Shown in pieces: positions 19,541 through 29,135 of a DNA stretch of 38,758 nucleotides. Positions within the stretch are counted from its first letter, which is position 1, and the number at the start of each line of letters is the position of its first letter. The translations under genes and the position numbers were made by a program. The notes under the pieces were generated by a model that was not told the origin of the DNA, did not search any database, and worked only from the letters and a program-made list of their open reading frames with translations. The DNA is from Brachionus koreanus (taxonomy: Eukaryota; Rotifera; Eurotatoria; Ploima; Brachionidae), in the NCBI GenBank assembly GCA_016987375.1, contig PJRA01000509.1, forward strand, positions 519,221 to 557,978, given 5' to 3'.

Positions 19541-22309
19541 TCAATGAGTCCTGTAAACACTGTAAATTTCTTTCACATGTCTCGGTATAAAAAGCTCTTC
19601 AATATCGAAGTCGGGTCTAGTCTGCAACAATATTTCCGTATTTGATTTCAGTTTTTTTTCTATTTCAATCATTGTAGCTACATCAATATGAAGTCCATGC
19701 TGAGAAATTTCTAATTGTATCAAACTAGTATTTTCTCGAAGCGCATCTCTCAATTTTCCAATTCCAAATTTTGTCAAATGATTATGATTTACATTCAAGC
19801 TCATCAAAGTTCTGTTTTTTCTAAATACTTCAGCCAAATATTCAGCTCCTTTATCTTCAATAAAATTTCCCACTTCGCCTAAATCCATGCTCGCTTTCAT
19901 ATAACCTAAATCTAATAATAACAAACTAGTATTATTTTGAAGGCTTTCGGACAAAAATTTCATCCCCTCAGCTCCAATTCGACTCGAAGTCATGTTAAGC
20001 CTTAATAAATGAGAATCTGCTTTTAAAATTTCAGCAATTATCTTAGCTCCTTCATTGCCGATTCGATTTGCACCCAGGAACAAAGTTTCCAAATTTCCAC
20101 TCCAATATTTTTTAATACTCTTCAAGCCAATTGGAGTTAAACCATTGGCGCTTAGATACAAATTTTTAAGTGTTTTGTTTTCACTCAAAGATTTCATCAG
20201 TATTTCAACACCGGCGTCCAATAGACCACAATTAAGCAAATCCAAAGTAGAAATAGTGGTGTTCAAACGCATCAAATTGCCAACATGGATCATTCCTTGA
20301 GCTTTTAAGGGATTTCTCTTGAGCCATAAAGCCGTGACTTGTGGATCACTAGCAAGAACATCAGCAATTGGTTTGATGCCTTTTTCAGTCAAGTTATTGC
20401 CTGCAATATACCAAATGGTTAATGGTGACTTGCCACTTTTTATAAATTCAGCTATCAAATGACCTCCCTGGTCTCCTACTATGTTATTTCCAAGCAAGAG
20501 TCTATCAATATTTTTGTTTTCACTCAAACAATCAAGCAAGCCTTGAATGCCTTTGGGTCCAATTACTTGTTTGCAAAGATCTAGTCTTCCATCAGAAGTA
20601 ACTGTGCCTCGCTGGAATGTCAAATTTTCTTGTTTGAAAATAAGATTTTTATTCTTACTTAGCCAGTCATACAGAGGCTTCATTTTTTCATGAGAGCTCA
20701 CATCAACTGGTTCAGGAATTGGATTCAAAATGGAATCAGACAGCGGATAATTTAACAGACTTGACATCACTTCTTTATTATGTCTAGCAATGAGAAAATA
20801 TTTTCTTGGATCTCTGGACTTGAAATCTTTTCTCAAATTCTCATTAAACAAACATATATTAGTCAAACACTTTCTATAATGATTGTAAGATTTTATCTTT
20901 GATTTTTCATCAGTGAACGGATTCAGTTTAGCTGCAAGTTTTCGTCCCAAATGTGAATTTTTGTCAATGGAAGATTTGATTCTTGGCATGTATTTGGCCA
21001 ATTCACTTACACTAGTCGTTGAAATTGTATTGTCCAACTTGTCTACACTAGTCAAATCTTGGCATAAATTAGATCCATTTTTTCTATCAACTAAGAGTAA
21101 ATCTGATAAAATTTGTGAATAAAATTTCTCTATCAAAAAATTATGCAAATCAATAGCATGAGGTCTTGAATCATCAAAGCTCAAATCACACAAAAGTATT
21201 AAAATCTTCCATTTGTCTTTAAAAATGTTAAAAATAAGACCATTGGGTATGCTGAAAATTTTTTGCATATCGAGTAAAATTTTCAAATTTTTTCTCGTGT
21301 TAAAATAAGAGTCCGAATTTGGACCATCTTGGTTAAAAGATAATTCAATTGATATAAATAGAATTATTAGAGACTCGTCTTGATCCAATTCGATTAAATC
21401 ATCTGTTAAAATATTCAAATTTTTGAATTGCTCTGTATTGACTAGTTTTTTTGCCTCGTTTGACTTAAATAAATCCTCTAATTTTAACTCAAGAATATTA
21501 AAATTTTGAAAAACTTGATTTAAATTTTTAAGTTTTTCTTCAAGCAAATCATCTGATCTAAATTTTGGTAGTTTATTTGCTTTTGCTTGCTCATTGACAA
21601 ATTCAGCAATTTTCTCGTTTGGCCAAGATAGCGGCACAAAGTGTCCATCAGGATGCTCGATTAGAAGCGGATTCTTGAAGCATTTGGAAAAATCCTCGGA
21701 TCTTTCTTTGCTAACTAATTGATCGTTTTTGCCATAAATGTGCACTGATCGAAAGTCAAAAGGCTGCTGAATAGAAAAAGTATTTCCATATTTTAAATCT
21801 CTAGGCTTAAAGCCACTTATATTTATAACAAAATTGAACATATTTGGATATAATTTTGCTATCAAGGAGGCCAAAACTGCGCCCTGACTAAATCCAATAA
21901 TACCAATATATGGTCCATTATGCTTTACATGATTCACGACATACTCAATAGACTCTTCAATTCCCAAGTAAACTTGATTTTTTTCATCGGATTGATACCA
22001 AACTCTCTGGGATTCCAAAAAGGACACATTCTCAAAATTAACCTCATGATCACTTTTATATGGATGAGTGCCGTCTAAATACCTAATACCTACGTTGCAT
22101 TCTTGTAGTAATTTTGCCAAATAAAAAGTTCTTTTTTTTATTTTGTTAGCATTTTGTCTCAATCCGTGAAGAAATAGAATTTTTTTCTGATATAGATTTT
22201 TTTTTTTATTTAAAAAATTAATTTTATTATTTATATGCTTTGGTTTTTTTTCAAATGACTTTAAAGTAAAAAATTGGGAGCATTTACTGAATTTGTAAAA
22301 ATTATCTAC
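19541..22309 (-). CDS. FSH1-type serine hydrolase fused to RNI-type leucine-rich repeats
   Basis: Open frame from just after a TAG (22312-22310) to the stop at 19541, with no ATG before the hydrolase motifs, so it cannot start by itself. The alpha/beta-hydrolase begins KKILFLHGLRQN (about 22186-22150). Counting from the Leu codon at 22162 as residue 1, the nucleophile is Ser92 in GFSQGA, the acid Asp147 in YGKNDQ and the base His174 in PDGHFVPL: a complete triad of the FSH1/OVCA2 serine-hydrolase family. Residues about 200-520 are an unrecognised helical region. Residues about 523-845 hold roughly eleven 28-aa LRRs of ribonuclease-inhibitor type (LLLGNNIVGDQG, LYLSANGL, LFLGANRIGNEG). The substrate is unknown. 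It is in the same frame as the DUF924 exon upstream and most likely part of the same gene. This combination is not one I know as a named family. Confidence 0.8.
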   Translation of the reverse strand, partial: VDNFYKFSKCSQFFTLKSFEKKPKHINNKINFLNKKKNLYQKKILFLHGLRQNANKIKKRTFYLAKLLQECNVGIRYLDGTHPYKSDHEVNFENVSFLESQRVWYQSDEKNQVYLGIEESIEYVVNHVKHNGPYIGIIGFSQGAVLASLIAKLYPNMFNFVINISGFKPRDLKYGNTFSIQQPFDFRSVHIYGKNDQLVSKERSEDFSKCFKNPLLIEHPDGHFVPLSWPNEKIAEFVNEQAKANKLPKFRSDDLLEEKLKNLNQVFQNFNILELKLEDLFKSNEAKKLVNTEQFKNLNILTDDLIELDQDESLIILFISIELSFNQDGPNSDSYFNTRKNLKILLDMQKIFSIPNGLIFNIFKDKWKILILLCDLSFDDSRPHAIDLHNFLIEKFYSQILSDLLLVDRKNGSNLCQDLTSVDKLDNTISTTSVSELAKYMPRIKSSIDKNSHLGRKLAAKLNPFTDEKSKIKSYNHYRKCLTNICLFNENLRKDFKSRDPRKYFLIARHNKEVMSSLLNYPLSDSILNPIPEPVDVSSHEKMKPLYDWLSKNKNLIFKQENLTFQRGTVTSDGRLDLCKQVIGPKGIQGLLDCLSENKNIDRLLLGNNIVGDQGGHLIAEFIKSGKSPLTIWYIAGNNLTEKGIKPIADVLASDPQVTALWLKRNPLKAQGMIHVGNLMRLNTTISTLDLLNCGLLDAGVEILMKSLSENKTLKNLYLSANGLTPIGLKSIKKYWSGNLETLFLGANRIGNEGAKIIAEILKADSHLLRLNMTSSRIGAEGMKFLSESLQNNTSLLLLDLGYMKASMDLGEVGNFIEDKGAEYLAEVFRKNRTLMSLNVNHNHLTKFGIGKLRDALRENTSLIQLEISQHGLHIDVATMIEIEKKLKSNTEILLQTRPDFDIEELFIPRHVKEIYSVYRTH

Positions 22310-22795
22310 CTAATTTTTAGCCCAGCCAACATATTTGAAAAAAATGGGCTTTTGCTTGTTTTCACTACTAGAAGCTATGTCTATAAATAAATCAAGACCT
22401 TTTTTGGCCAAAGCCAGATCGTTTGATAAAACCAACGGCACTACAATGAATATCTGTTCGAATGGAGAATACGTTTCTAAGTTGTTGTTTTCTAAAATGT
22501 CCAGACTAATTTTGAGGCACTTTGGATTATTTTTAAGCTCATGAGATTTATTCTGATAAATAAACGAAGGCAATTGATTTAGTAAAACGATTAAGGCCAG
22601 TTTTCCACGATTGTCTACCAACCAATCATCGAGTAAGCCTTTCTCGGCTTGTTCGATTAGATCAGAAAATTCATTTTGAACTAATTCAATTGTTTTGCTT
22701 TTTTTTTCTTCCAAAGTAAAGCAAGGCATGTCTTCAAAGCTTTTCGAACCAGAATCATCTGGCCCAAACCAGAATTTTAAAACTTTTTCGATCAT
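22310..22795 (-). CDS. DUF924 family domain, truncated by in-frame TAG
   Basis: Starts at ATG 22795 (MIEKVLKFWFGPDDSG); the codon at 22804 is TTG and is not used. The features VLKFWFG, then LLDDWL, GKLALIVLLNQLPSFIYQ and PFEQIFIVVPLVLSND follow the DUF924 (YP_010061-like, TPR-fold) family order. The family's function is not established. The frame stops at TAG 22312-22310 after YVGWAKN, about 30 residues before the usual end of the domain. The next 41 codons in the same frame, to KKILFLHG of the hydrolase, have no further stop and align without gaps to my recollection of the missing DUF924 end at several positions (Asp, Lys/Arg-Phe, Leu, Glu, Pro, Ile). I therefore suspect one DUF924-hydrolase-LRR gene of 1084 codons carrying a nonsense codon, a read-through stop or a sequence error. 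Confidence 0.75.
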   Translation of the reverse strand: MIEKVLKFWFGPDDSGSKSFEDMPCFTLEEKKSKTIELVQNEFSDLIEQAEKGLLDDWLVDNRGKLALIVLLNQLPSFIYQNKSHELKNNPKCLKISLDILENNNLETYSPFEQIFIVVPLVLSNDLALAKKGLDLFIDIASSSENKQKPIFFKYVGWAKN

Positions 22796-23477
22796 TATTT
22801 TCAAAAATTTTCATTTATGTTTTTTTTTATAGCAACAAGTCTTTTCTAATTTCACAATATTTAATGTATTTTTTCTACATTTTTTATAATCACAAAGTTA
22901 TTTTAAATGAAAATTTGGTAGTTTATTGAAATTTAAGAAAAAAAAGTGATGTTAAATAATTGAAATATTGTGAAATTTAAAAAAAAAAAATTTCTAGCAT
23001 TTTATTTAAGATTGTTGAAGATTGGGCTTACAAAACTGAGAGAAAGGAGAGTGAGAGAAAATTTGGTTGAAATTTATAAACTAGTAAAGGCGCCTCAATA
23101 TGATAGTTGACTTTTTTATCATGATAGTTACGAAATCTTTTTATATGCTGTATAACTAAGTTAACTATGTAGATTTCAAATCTAAAATCCTTTTTTAAAA
23201 AAAAATAGTTTTTGAGTTATTAGATACGCGCAACTTGTATATTTTAATGCATTTATAAAAATAAATTACCATTTTAAACCAAAAAAAAAGTTACATCATG
23301 ATAAATTCTACACGCTTAATATCACGTTCTTTCGATTTTTTTGTATATTAAAAGTGAATCCTACTGCTTATATTTTTTCTTACCGATTTGATTTTTTTTT
23401 CCTTGGTTAATTAGACTATTCTTTATGATTGTGGGCAAGCAGATTTTTATTTAAGCTTTAGTTTTGTTTTTTTGTAG
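22796..23477. other. Upstream region of DUF924 gene; A+T-rich intergenic
   Basis: No gene is recognised. A short inverted pair, aatttcacaatattt near 22848 and aaatattgtgaaattt near 22963, brackets about 110 bp and may be another small palindromic element. Confidence 0.35.
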
Positions 23478-23926
23478 AGTACAAAAATGCCTATTTCAAA
23501 AAAAAAACTTGCTTGGATGAGCAATTTGGAGAAAGCAAATAGCAAAAAGGTCAGAAAAGACATTAACAACAGCACAGAATATATGGCTAACATGAATATT
23601 AATTCCCTATGAGGGCTGACTTCACTGACCCTCCCATTGATTATGAAACTGCAGAAAACGACAAGTGTTGTCAAACAGATTTATCTTTTTTTCATGAAGA
23701 AAAATCAACGCAAACTAGAGCCTTCAATGAACAATCCAAAAACATCACAAATCTTCAAAAATTTCTCAACATTAATTTTCTTGCTTATTTTATTTGTGTT
23801 TTTTGTAGTATCAACCTTTTGGAAGGCCTTGAACATGTATAATAATGGGAAAACTTATAAAGATGTAATTCAAGCTCTTTTTGGTGCACGGCGCACTGGA
23901 ACGAATGTTACACATACAAAAATTTA
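23478..23926 (+). pseudogene. Unresolved small coding-like fragment (frameshifted or multi-exon)
   Basis: A polypyrimidine tract and tttgtag precede 23478, like a splice acceptor. The ATG at 23487 opens a 41-codon frame (MPISKKKLAWMSNLEKANSK...) that ends in TGA overlapping an ATG (ATGA, 23609-23612). The overlapping frame continues with TDPPIDYETAENDKCCQTDL and EKSTQT, whose regular Cys/Gln-Thr composition looks protein-like. Downstream the first frame again looks coding, with a hydrophobic stretch (FLLILFVFFVVSTFW) and a hydrophilic tail ending at 23926. A second acceptor-like ttttttgtag lies at about 23800-23809. I do not recognise the family; it could be a decayed transposon gene or a gene whose exons I cannot resolve. 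Confidence 0.25.
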
Positions 23927-24399
23927 AGAAAAAATTAAATTAGGTCTATTATATATTTGATTATTTAAAGGATAATTATTTTCAATATCTCAATAAAAAT
24001 TAAACAGGATTTTTTCGAATTATTTTTTACTTAACAAAAATGGGCGTGCGCACATATTTTCGTTTTAATAATAGTAATCTAATTTCGAAAAAAGTAAGAA
24101 GTTTGCTTTTTTAATGAGCCTGCTGAAGCATTTTAAGTGAAAAAAGAATCAAAAAAGCAAAAATTTCTTTTATTTTGTATTTTTTTCTACATTACATGTT
24201 TTTTCTCCACATAAATATTAATTCTGAGTAATATTATTGTGCTAAATACGAAAATGTAAAAAAAAAATTTTAAATGAAATATTTTATTTATAGCCTGATC
24301 TGTGCTTTTTTATTTATTTTAATCGGTTAAAACCAACAATTTTTAAAAAATACACTGGCAAATAAAAATAAATAAATATTTAAAATAAATAAATGACGG
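23927..24399. other. A+T-rich intergenic, no feature seen
   Basis: No coding, repeat or structural signal stands out in this interval. Confidence 0.4.
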
Positions 24400-24690
24400 A
24401 CTATACAAAAGAAAAGTTCAGAATCAATGAGCCTGTGCATAAAAAGAACAAAAGATTACGGTGGCTAGGACATATACTTAGGATGAAAAATATCGAATAA
24501 CTAAAAAAGTCCTGTATTAGACACCACAAGGCATGCGAAAAGTAGGAAGACCAGCAATGACTTAGAGGAGAACAATCATGAAAGAGCTCACTGAAATGTG
24601 AATGACATGGGGTGAAGCAAGTGAAAAGCCAAATCAAAAGTAATAACCCTATTCTCGACAAGAATGGTTTAAGGAAGAAAAAAATATTTT
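24400..24690 (+). pseudogene. Decayed LINE C-terminal fragment, copy 1
   Basis: The plus-strand reading contains RLRWLGHILRM, GMRKVGRPAMTWRR, KELTEM and TWGEA in order. This is the conserved tail after the reverse transcriptase in many animal LINEs (RWLGH..RM..GKRKRGRPK.TWRR). Stops interrupt it and no RT domain is attached. Similar tails occur at 29940-30510 (plus) and 35810-36100 (minus). Confidence 0.75.
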
Positions 24691-24789
24691 AGATGTTTTA
24701 ATTTGGATTGAACATACAACCCAAAAATAGCCACCCATGTTGATATCAGCCTTTTAATGTCGATAAAACATTTATTGATTTTAGATATG

Positions 24790-24912
24790 TGAGAGTATTT
24801 AATGTATTGCAATAAATAACTAGTTTAGTTTATTGAATAAATATAAATGGCACAATTGATGGCATACACCGTTGTTTACAGTACTATGTCTGTGAATTAC
24901 TTTATATATAAA
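24790..24912. repeat. Repeat copy corresponding to the empty insertion site of the 13254-13580 MITE
   Basis: In inverted orientation this segment matches both flanks of the foldback element, about 13178-13253 and 13581-13630, including agtactatgtctgtgaatta and tttattgaataaatat. The matching is continuous here and is interrupted only at the position of the element. Confidence 0.7.
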
Positions 24913-24940
24913 TATTTCTTTTAAATTAAATTAAATGATT

Positions 24941-24987
24941 NNNNNNNNNNNNNNNNNNNNNNNNNNNNNNNNNNNNNNNNNNNNNNN
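24941..24987. other. Assembly gap (47 N)
   Basis: A run of 47 undetermined bases. The true gap size is unknown. Confidence 1.
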
Positions 24988-25650
24988 CTAGCTCTTCTTC
25001 TTTGTCTTCTTTCATCAATTTGTCATTTTATAGTGTCCCATGCTATACGCAGTTTTTCTAAGCGTAACCAAATATGATCTTGTTGAAAATAGCAGTTGAA
25101 CAGGGATAATATCCTAAATTAACAATTAATAATCAAATTTCAAATTTACTAAATCAATAAATGACAGTTTTGGAGTATTTCAAATTAATTAATTAGTAAG
25201 CACTTTACTAAAATTGATTTAATCTCTTTTCGAGAAAAGTTTATTCTTTGATATTATTTTTATGGATTCAAAATTAAATCATATAACTGAAAGGAATAGG
25301 TCTCCATTGCAACTGGAAATTGTTTTTTTTTGAATAAATAAAAAAAATTTTTTTCGAAAAAAAAAGTTAATCTAAAAGAGCACTTGATTTTTAATTCAAA
25401 TCGCTAATTATTAACTAAAAGTTTTTATTTAAATGGACTAATTTTTATAACAAATATATTCTATTATTAGAATTTAAATAACGAATTAATTAAAAACACT
25501 TTAAAAAAAATTTATTATAGTTAAAACTAGTTTTTAATAGATTTATTATTATTTAAATAAATTGAAAAAATTTAGAAGCAAAGCGACATGTATTCATTTT
25601 TTAATCTGGTTGAACAAAATCTATTTTTACTAAACTAATTTTTTAGCTTC
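24988..25650. other. A+T-rich intergenic, 3' side of the GST gene
   Basis: No gene recognised. The part close to 25650 should include the 3' UTR of the minus-strand GST gene. Confidence 0.35.
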
Positions 25651-26398
25651 TTAAAAATTTGGCCTTTTTTTAATCCATTCTTGGATCCCTGGAAGCTCTC
25701 TTACGTATTCATCAAGAGCTTTAACGTGTGGATAGTTTTTAAAATATTCATCTTTTGTTTTTTCTAAAAAGTCCATCAATTGGGAAAGAAACAAATCTGT
25801 CCAAGAAAGTTTACTACCAACCAAAAAACCGTTTCCATTTTTAATCAGTCTGTCTTCAAAAAATTTAAAGTTTCTGTGCAAGATTTCATCTAACTGTTCC
25901 TTTGTAAGATTTTTTCCCAAAGTCGAATCAGCCAAGTCCCCTAATTGACAGCCATACATGTCTATTAAAGCTTTTTCTATTTCATTTTCACCATTTAAAC
26001 CAAATCTGTCAGCCAAAAATCGTGCTAAATTTAAAGTAGATTTGATATTAAAGAAAAACATGATAAGAATAATTATTACCAATTGCTTTCGACTGGGCAA
26101 GAACTATAGTTTCAGATCCTTGACGGACATCAAGAGTTGGTAATTGCTGAAATGGGAATGTTGGCTTTAGAGTGGGCCAATCTTCTATTTTAATTCGGTT
26201 ATCTTCAAAATTTTGATTCGAAGCTGCAAAAATGAAACGGATAAATTCTCCTCTTCCCCTGATATCAAAATAATTCAGTTTGTATTCAGCTTCGGAGCAT
26301 GAATATCCTAATATTAAAATGTAACTTAGAAAAATAGTTTTTATCATTTTTGAATTAATTCTTGTAAAAATGATTGTATTTATTAGACAATTTGTCAT
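25651..26398 (-). CDS. Sigma-class glutathione S-transferase with signal peptide (two exons)
   Basis: Expected to conjugate glutathione to electrophiles or act as a prostaglandin-synthase-like enzyme. Exons 26398-26080 and 26024-25651 join across a 55-bp intron (ATTG|gtaata ... ttag|CACG) into 230 aa, or 213 aa from the second ATG at 26347. The second start gives an N-terminal hydrophobic segment (KTIFLSYILILGYSCS), a likely signal peptide, before YKLNYFDIRGRGE; the catalytic Tyr should be the Tyr of NYF (residue 26 of the short form). QQLPTLDV and AQSKAIARFLADRFGL are the glutathione-site and cis-Pro/QS motifs of sigma GSTs. The C-terminal helical domain is complete and ends IKKRPNF. Cytosolic sigma GSTs lack the leader, so this one is probably secreted or in the ER, as described for some nematode GSTs. 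Confidence 0.85.
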
Positions 26399-27239
26399 TT
26401 ACTTTATTCAATTTAAAAAAAAAATACAAATTAAATATAAAATAATTTAAAATTAAATGTTTTGTTTTTTTTCTAATTTACAAATACTTTAAACTTTAAA
26501 TCAGATAATTCTTTAGTATTTAAACTTGATAAATATTAGGAAAAAAATTATTCATTATTAATTGATTTAATCAAAAATTGAAAAGGTTTGTTTGATTCAA
26601 AGAATTTGAAAACAAACAAGATTGATATTTTGTAAAAAGAAGATGACATTAGGGAACAAATTTAAAATTTACTTATTAAATTGTATTTATTATATAAAAA
26701 TGGCAGACATAATTTATTATTTAGATTATAAGTACTATCTCTACCAATTGATTTATGATATTTTTAAAACAACAATTTAAAAAAATTCAAATATTTAAAT
26801 CAAAGTTTTGTTTACTGATTTTTTTTTACACATATTTTTACGAAACTTTTATTTTTCTAAAGTAAATTTTTTGAAGAAGATCAGTTTAAATAAATGTCAT
26901 CAAGAAATCAAAAAAAAAAGGACTGTTATTTACAATGTTGCAAAATACTTTAAAATACATGTCAATAAATTGAAATAATTACGCTATTATAACTAATTCT
27001 TTTAGAGATTAAAGTGATTAAGTTTTCCTAATATTTTAGATATCATCTTCTTTTTTAATTTGAAGGTTTTTTTTTGAATTGAGCATTGAGCTTCAGAATT
27101 CTTAAATACCTTTTACGATGTGTTTTTAGAAAATTTCTAGTCAAAATTTTTGTTTCACAATTTAGATTATTTAAATATAGCGGGTGTAGAATAAAAAATT
27201 GCAAAAATTTTTTATTTAAATTATAACTGAGTCTTCCTA
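26399..27239. other. A+T-rich intergenic, upstream of GST
   Basis: No gene or clear repeat is recognised. It must hold the GST promoter, but I see no decisive core element. Confidence 0.35.
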
Positions 27240-27730
27240 TTTTGAAAAAATAATATCACTTAAGGTATTGAACTCCATGACAACGTATGGTATTGAGCCT
27301 AGAGCGAACAGTCTTGGCATGGTCTTGTACAACCTTCTGATCGATATTGTTCATCGATCTTGCTGCCTTCTCTTGGTTAGCATTTAAATGAGGTTTCTAG
27401 TGTTTTTTATAATTTTTGATGTTTGTATACTTCTTTAAAATCTTTCCGATATAGGACCCGAATAGGCTGTAAGATTAGCCACCATTATTTTCAAAGCTAT
27501 TTTCGCAGGTCTACCACTTCCTTTTTTTCTCTTGAAAGTTTTATCTTTTTCTATAATATCTAGCCAATGATAAACAGAAAGTTTTTTGTATCCAAGATCA
27601 GTGAATCGCCTAACAGTTATAGCTTTTGGCAAATTTTGGAAACTTTTTACAAAGTTGAAAAAATTTTATTTGATGGTCTTGTCCACTCTTATAGAAAATT
27701 AAACTTAACTTTTGTGCCCTTTTTTTTTAG
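27240..27730 (-). pseudogene. Decayed Tc1-like transposase, N-terminal part
   Basis: The minus-strand reading starts near 27690 with an HTH-like segment (TDLGYKKLSVYHWLDII) and a basic linker with GSGRPAKI (GRPxK is typical of Tc1 transposases). Further down, at about 27380-27260, is NQEKAARSMNNIDQKVVQDH..VRSRLNTI. The beginning near 27665-27720 contains cttgtccactcttata and acttaacttttgtgccc, and a hairpin gtgcccttttttttagggcac-like structure (27706-27729) may mark the terminal inverted repeat. There is no catalytic domain. It is related to the fragment at 1-560. Confidence 0.65.
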
Positions 27731-28079
27731 GGCACAAAGGCAGTTGTTTAATAAATTAAATCAGAGAAAAAAAAATATTAAATTAGTTTAAATGAAAAAT
27801 AAAAAAAATGAATTGAAATGAATTTTTAACTCAGTTAAAAATTTGGAAGAAAAATTTTCTATTAAAAAAAAGCTGCACAAAGGTAACTATTAATGACTCA
27901 AATCATTAATTTCTAATTAAAACTTTATAAATGGAATTTAATGGATTTAAAAACATTTAATTTTAAAAAATAGCCTTTAATAAGCTTACATCTGATTTAT
28001 GTTTAAGTTTAAAGAATTTTGGAACTAAAATTGGCTTGAATTCACAAATAAAATAGGAAAAAAAAAATTAGATCAAGAT
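27731..28079. other. A+T-rich intergenic, no feature seen
   Basis: Nothing recognisable in this short stretch between two transposon fossils. Confidence 0.35.
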
Positions 28080-28760
28080 TACATCAAGATTTTTTTATAT
28101 CTGAAAATGACTCTGAAATACCAGATAGAACCATGATACCAAAGAAAACTTCTCTAACCTAGAATTCATCCAACTATCTTCCAATTAGTATGATAAGTTT
28201 TCTCGGGAAATTACTTGAAGGTATTGTTTACTCAAGAATTTATAATTTTCAAAAGGTTGTTGGGTCTTGATAGAAAGAAAAAGGTGAATTGTCTTTATTA
28301 AAACATTAAAACTTTTGACATAGCTTAGCATGATGGACTTATTTAGAAGCTAATAAAAACAATCTTCCTTATTATCTTATGAATAGAAAATGAAGTGTCT
28401 GTTGAAAAAAGAACAAAATCCGAAATCAATTTAGACCTTAAAATTTACAACAACAACAACAACAACAACAACAAATCGTGAGGGAAAAGTTGAGTTCTTA
28501 GGCATTAAGCTAGATTCAAAATTTACATTTAATTCAATGATAGATGATTTTAAAAAATACTTTGTAATTCAAGACTTAACATAATGAATTATCAATCAAA
28601 TAAAAAATGGGATTAGTATTCTATTTACAAAAAACTTGAAGAGCTTTAATATTTTTAAAATAAAACTAAATGGAGAATAAAATTTAGTAAAGAAAAAAAA
28701 TCGAAATCACAAACCGGAAAAATTAATTATTTTGAATGACGTCAATTGAATGTGGTTTAA
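28080..28760 (+). pseudogene. Decayed, internally deleted LINE reverse transcriptase
   Basis: The plus-strand reading gives IPKKTSLT, NYLPISMISFLGKLLE, then a broken AWHDGLI-like region, and after a deletion EFLGIKLDSKFTFNSMIDDFKK. The same last block occurs in the minus-strand LINE at 1935-4388 (GIMLDSKFIFNS.IDDFKK), so both are the same family. The FADD region is missing. It contains a (CAA)n microsatellite. Confidence 0.75.
28448..28475 (+). repeat. (CAA)n microsatellite inside the LINE fossil
   Basis: About nine consecutive caa/aac units. In the related LINE on the minus strand the equivalent place reads acaataattta, so the array expanded from a short AACAAY-like seed within the retrotransposon. 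Confidence 0.85.
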
Positions 28761-29078
28761 TAGTTTAACACCAGCTGATAATCAAAAAATCTTTAAAATT
28801 GTAATTTAAAACTGCTTTTATTAATAGAAAAAATAGTGGTCGGGCGCGGGATGAAAATAAAAATAAAAAAAAAAAAAAAATTTTACTTTAGTCACGTTAG
28901 AATTAAATTCTCTTGACGTCAATCGAACATTTTTACTAAATCTAAATTTTTGTACAATAAGCGTCACAATGCCTGAATACAAAATAAAGCTACTTGAACA
29001 CCTCACGTATATTTACTTTTAAGTATATCCTGTTTTATTCCTAAACGATCATTGATGTAATCTAAATTTTTTTAATCA
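28761..29078 (+). promoter_or_regulatory. Upstream region of the IL-17-like gene with CRE-like palindrome
   Basis: A perfect TGACGTCA lies at 28914-28921, and another at 28737-28744 at the end of the LINE fossil. Both are followed by AAT. These match the cAMP-response element consensus. No experimental support is available. Confidence 0.35.
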
Positions 29079-29086
29079 TATAAATA
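29079..29086 (+). promoter_or_regulatory. TATA box (TATAAATA) of the IL-17-like gene
   Basis: TATAAATA sits 57 bp before the ATG at 29136 but only 18 bp before the ATG at 29097. With usual spacing, transcription would start near 29105-29112, which favours translation from 29136. Confidence 0.5.
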
Positions 29087-29135
29087 CTGGCTTCTAATGT
29101 GGAATAGCTCAAATTGTCAAGCTAGAATTTTAAGA

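Noticed and set aside
20055..21122. Plus-strand frames opposite the hydrolase/LRR gene
   Set aside because: They are shadows of the long minus-strand coding frame, without motifs.
22160..22162. Start of the hydrolase at 22162
   Set aside because: That codon is TTG and lies in the middle of the conserved FLHGLRQN motif, so the protein must begin further upstream.
29097..29099. First ATG of the IL-17-like frame as start
   Set aside because: It lies only 18 bp after the TATA box, before the expected transcription start, and would put 13 polar residues before the signal peptide. The ATG at 29136 is preferred.
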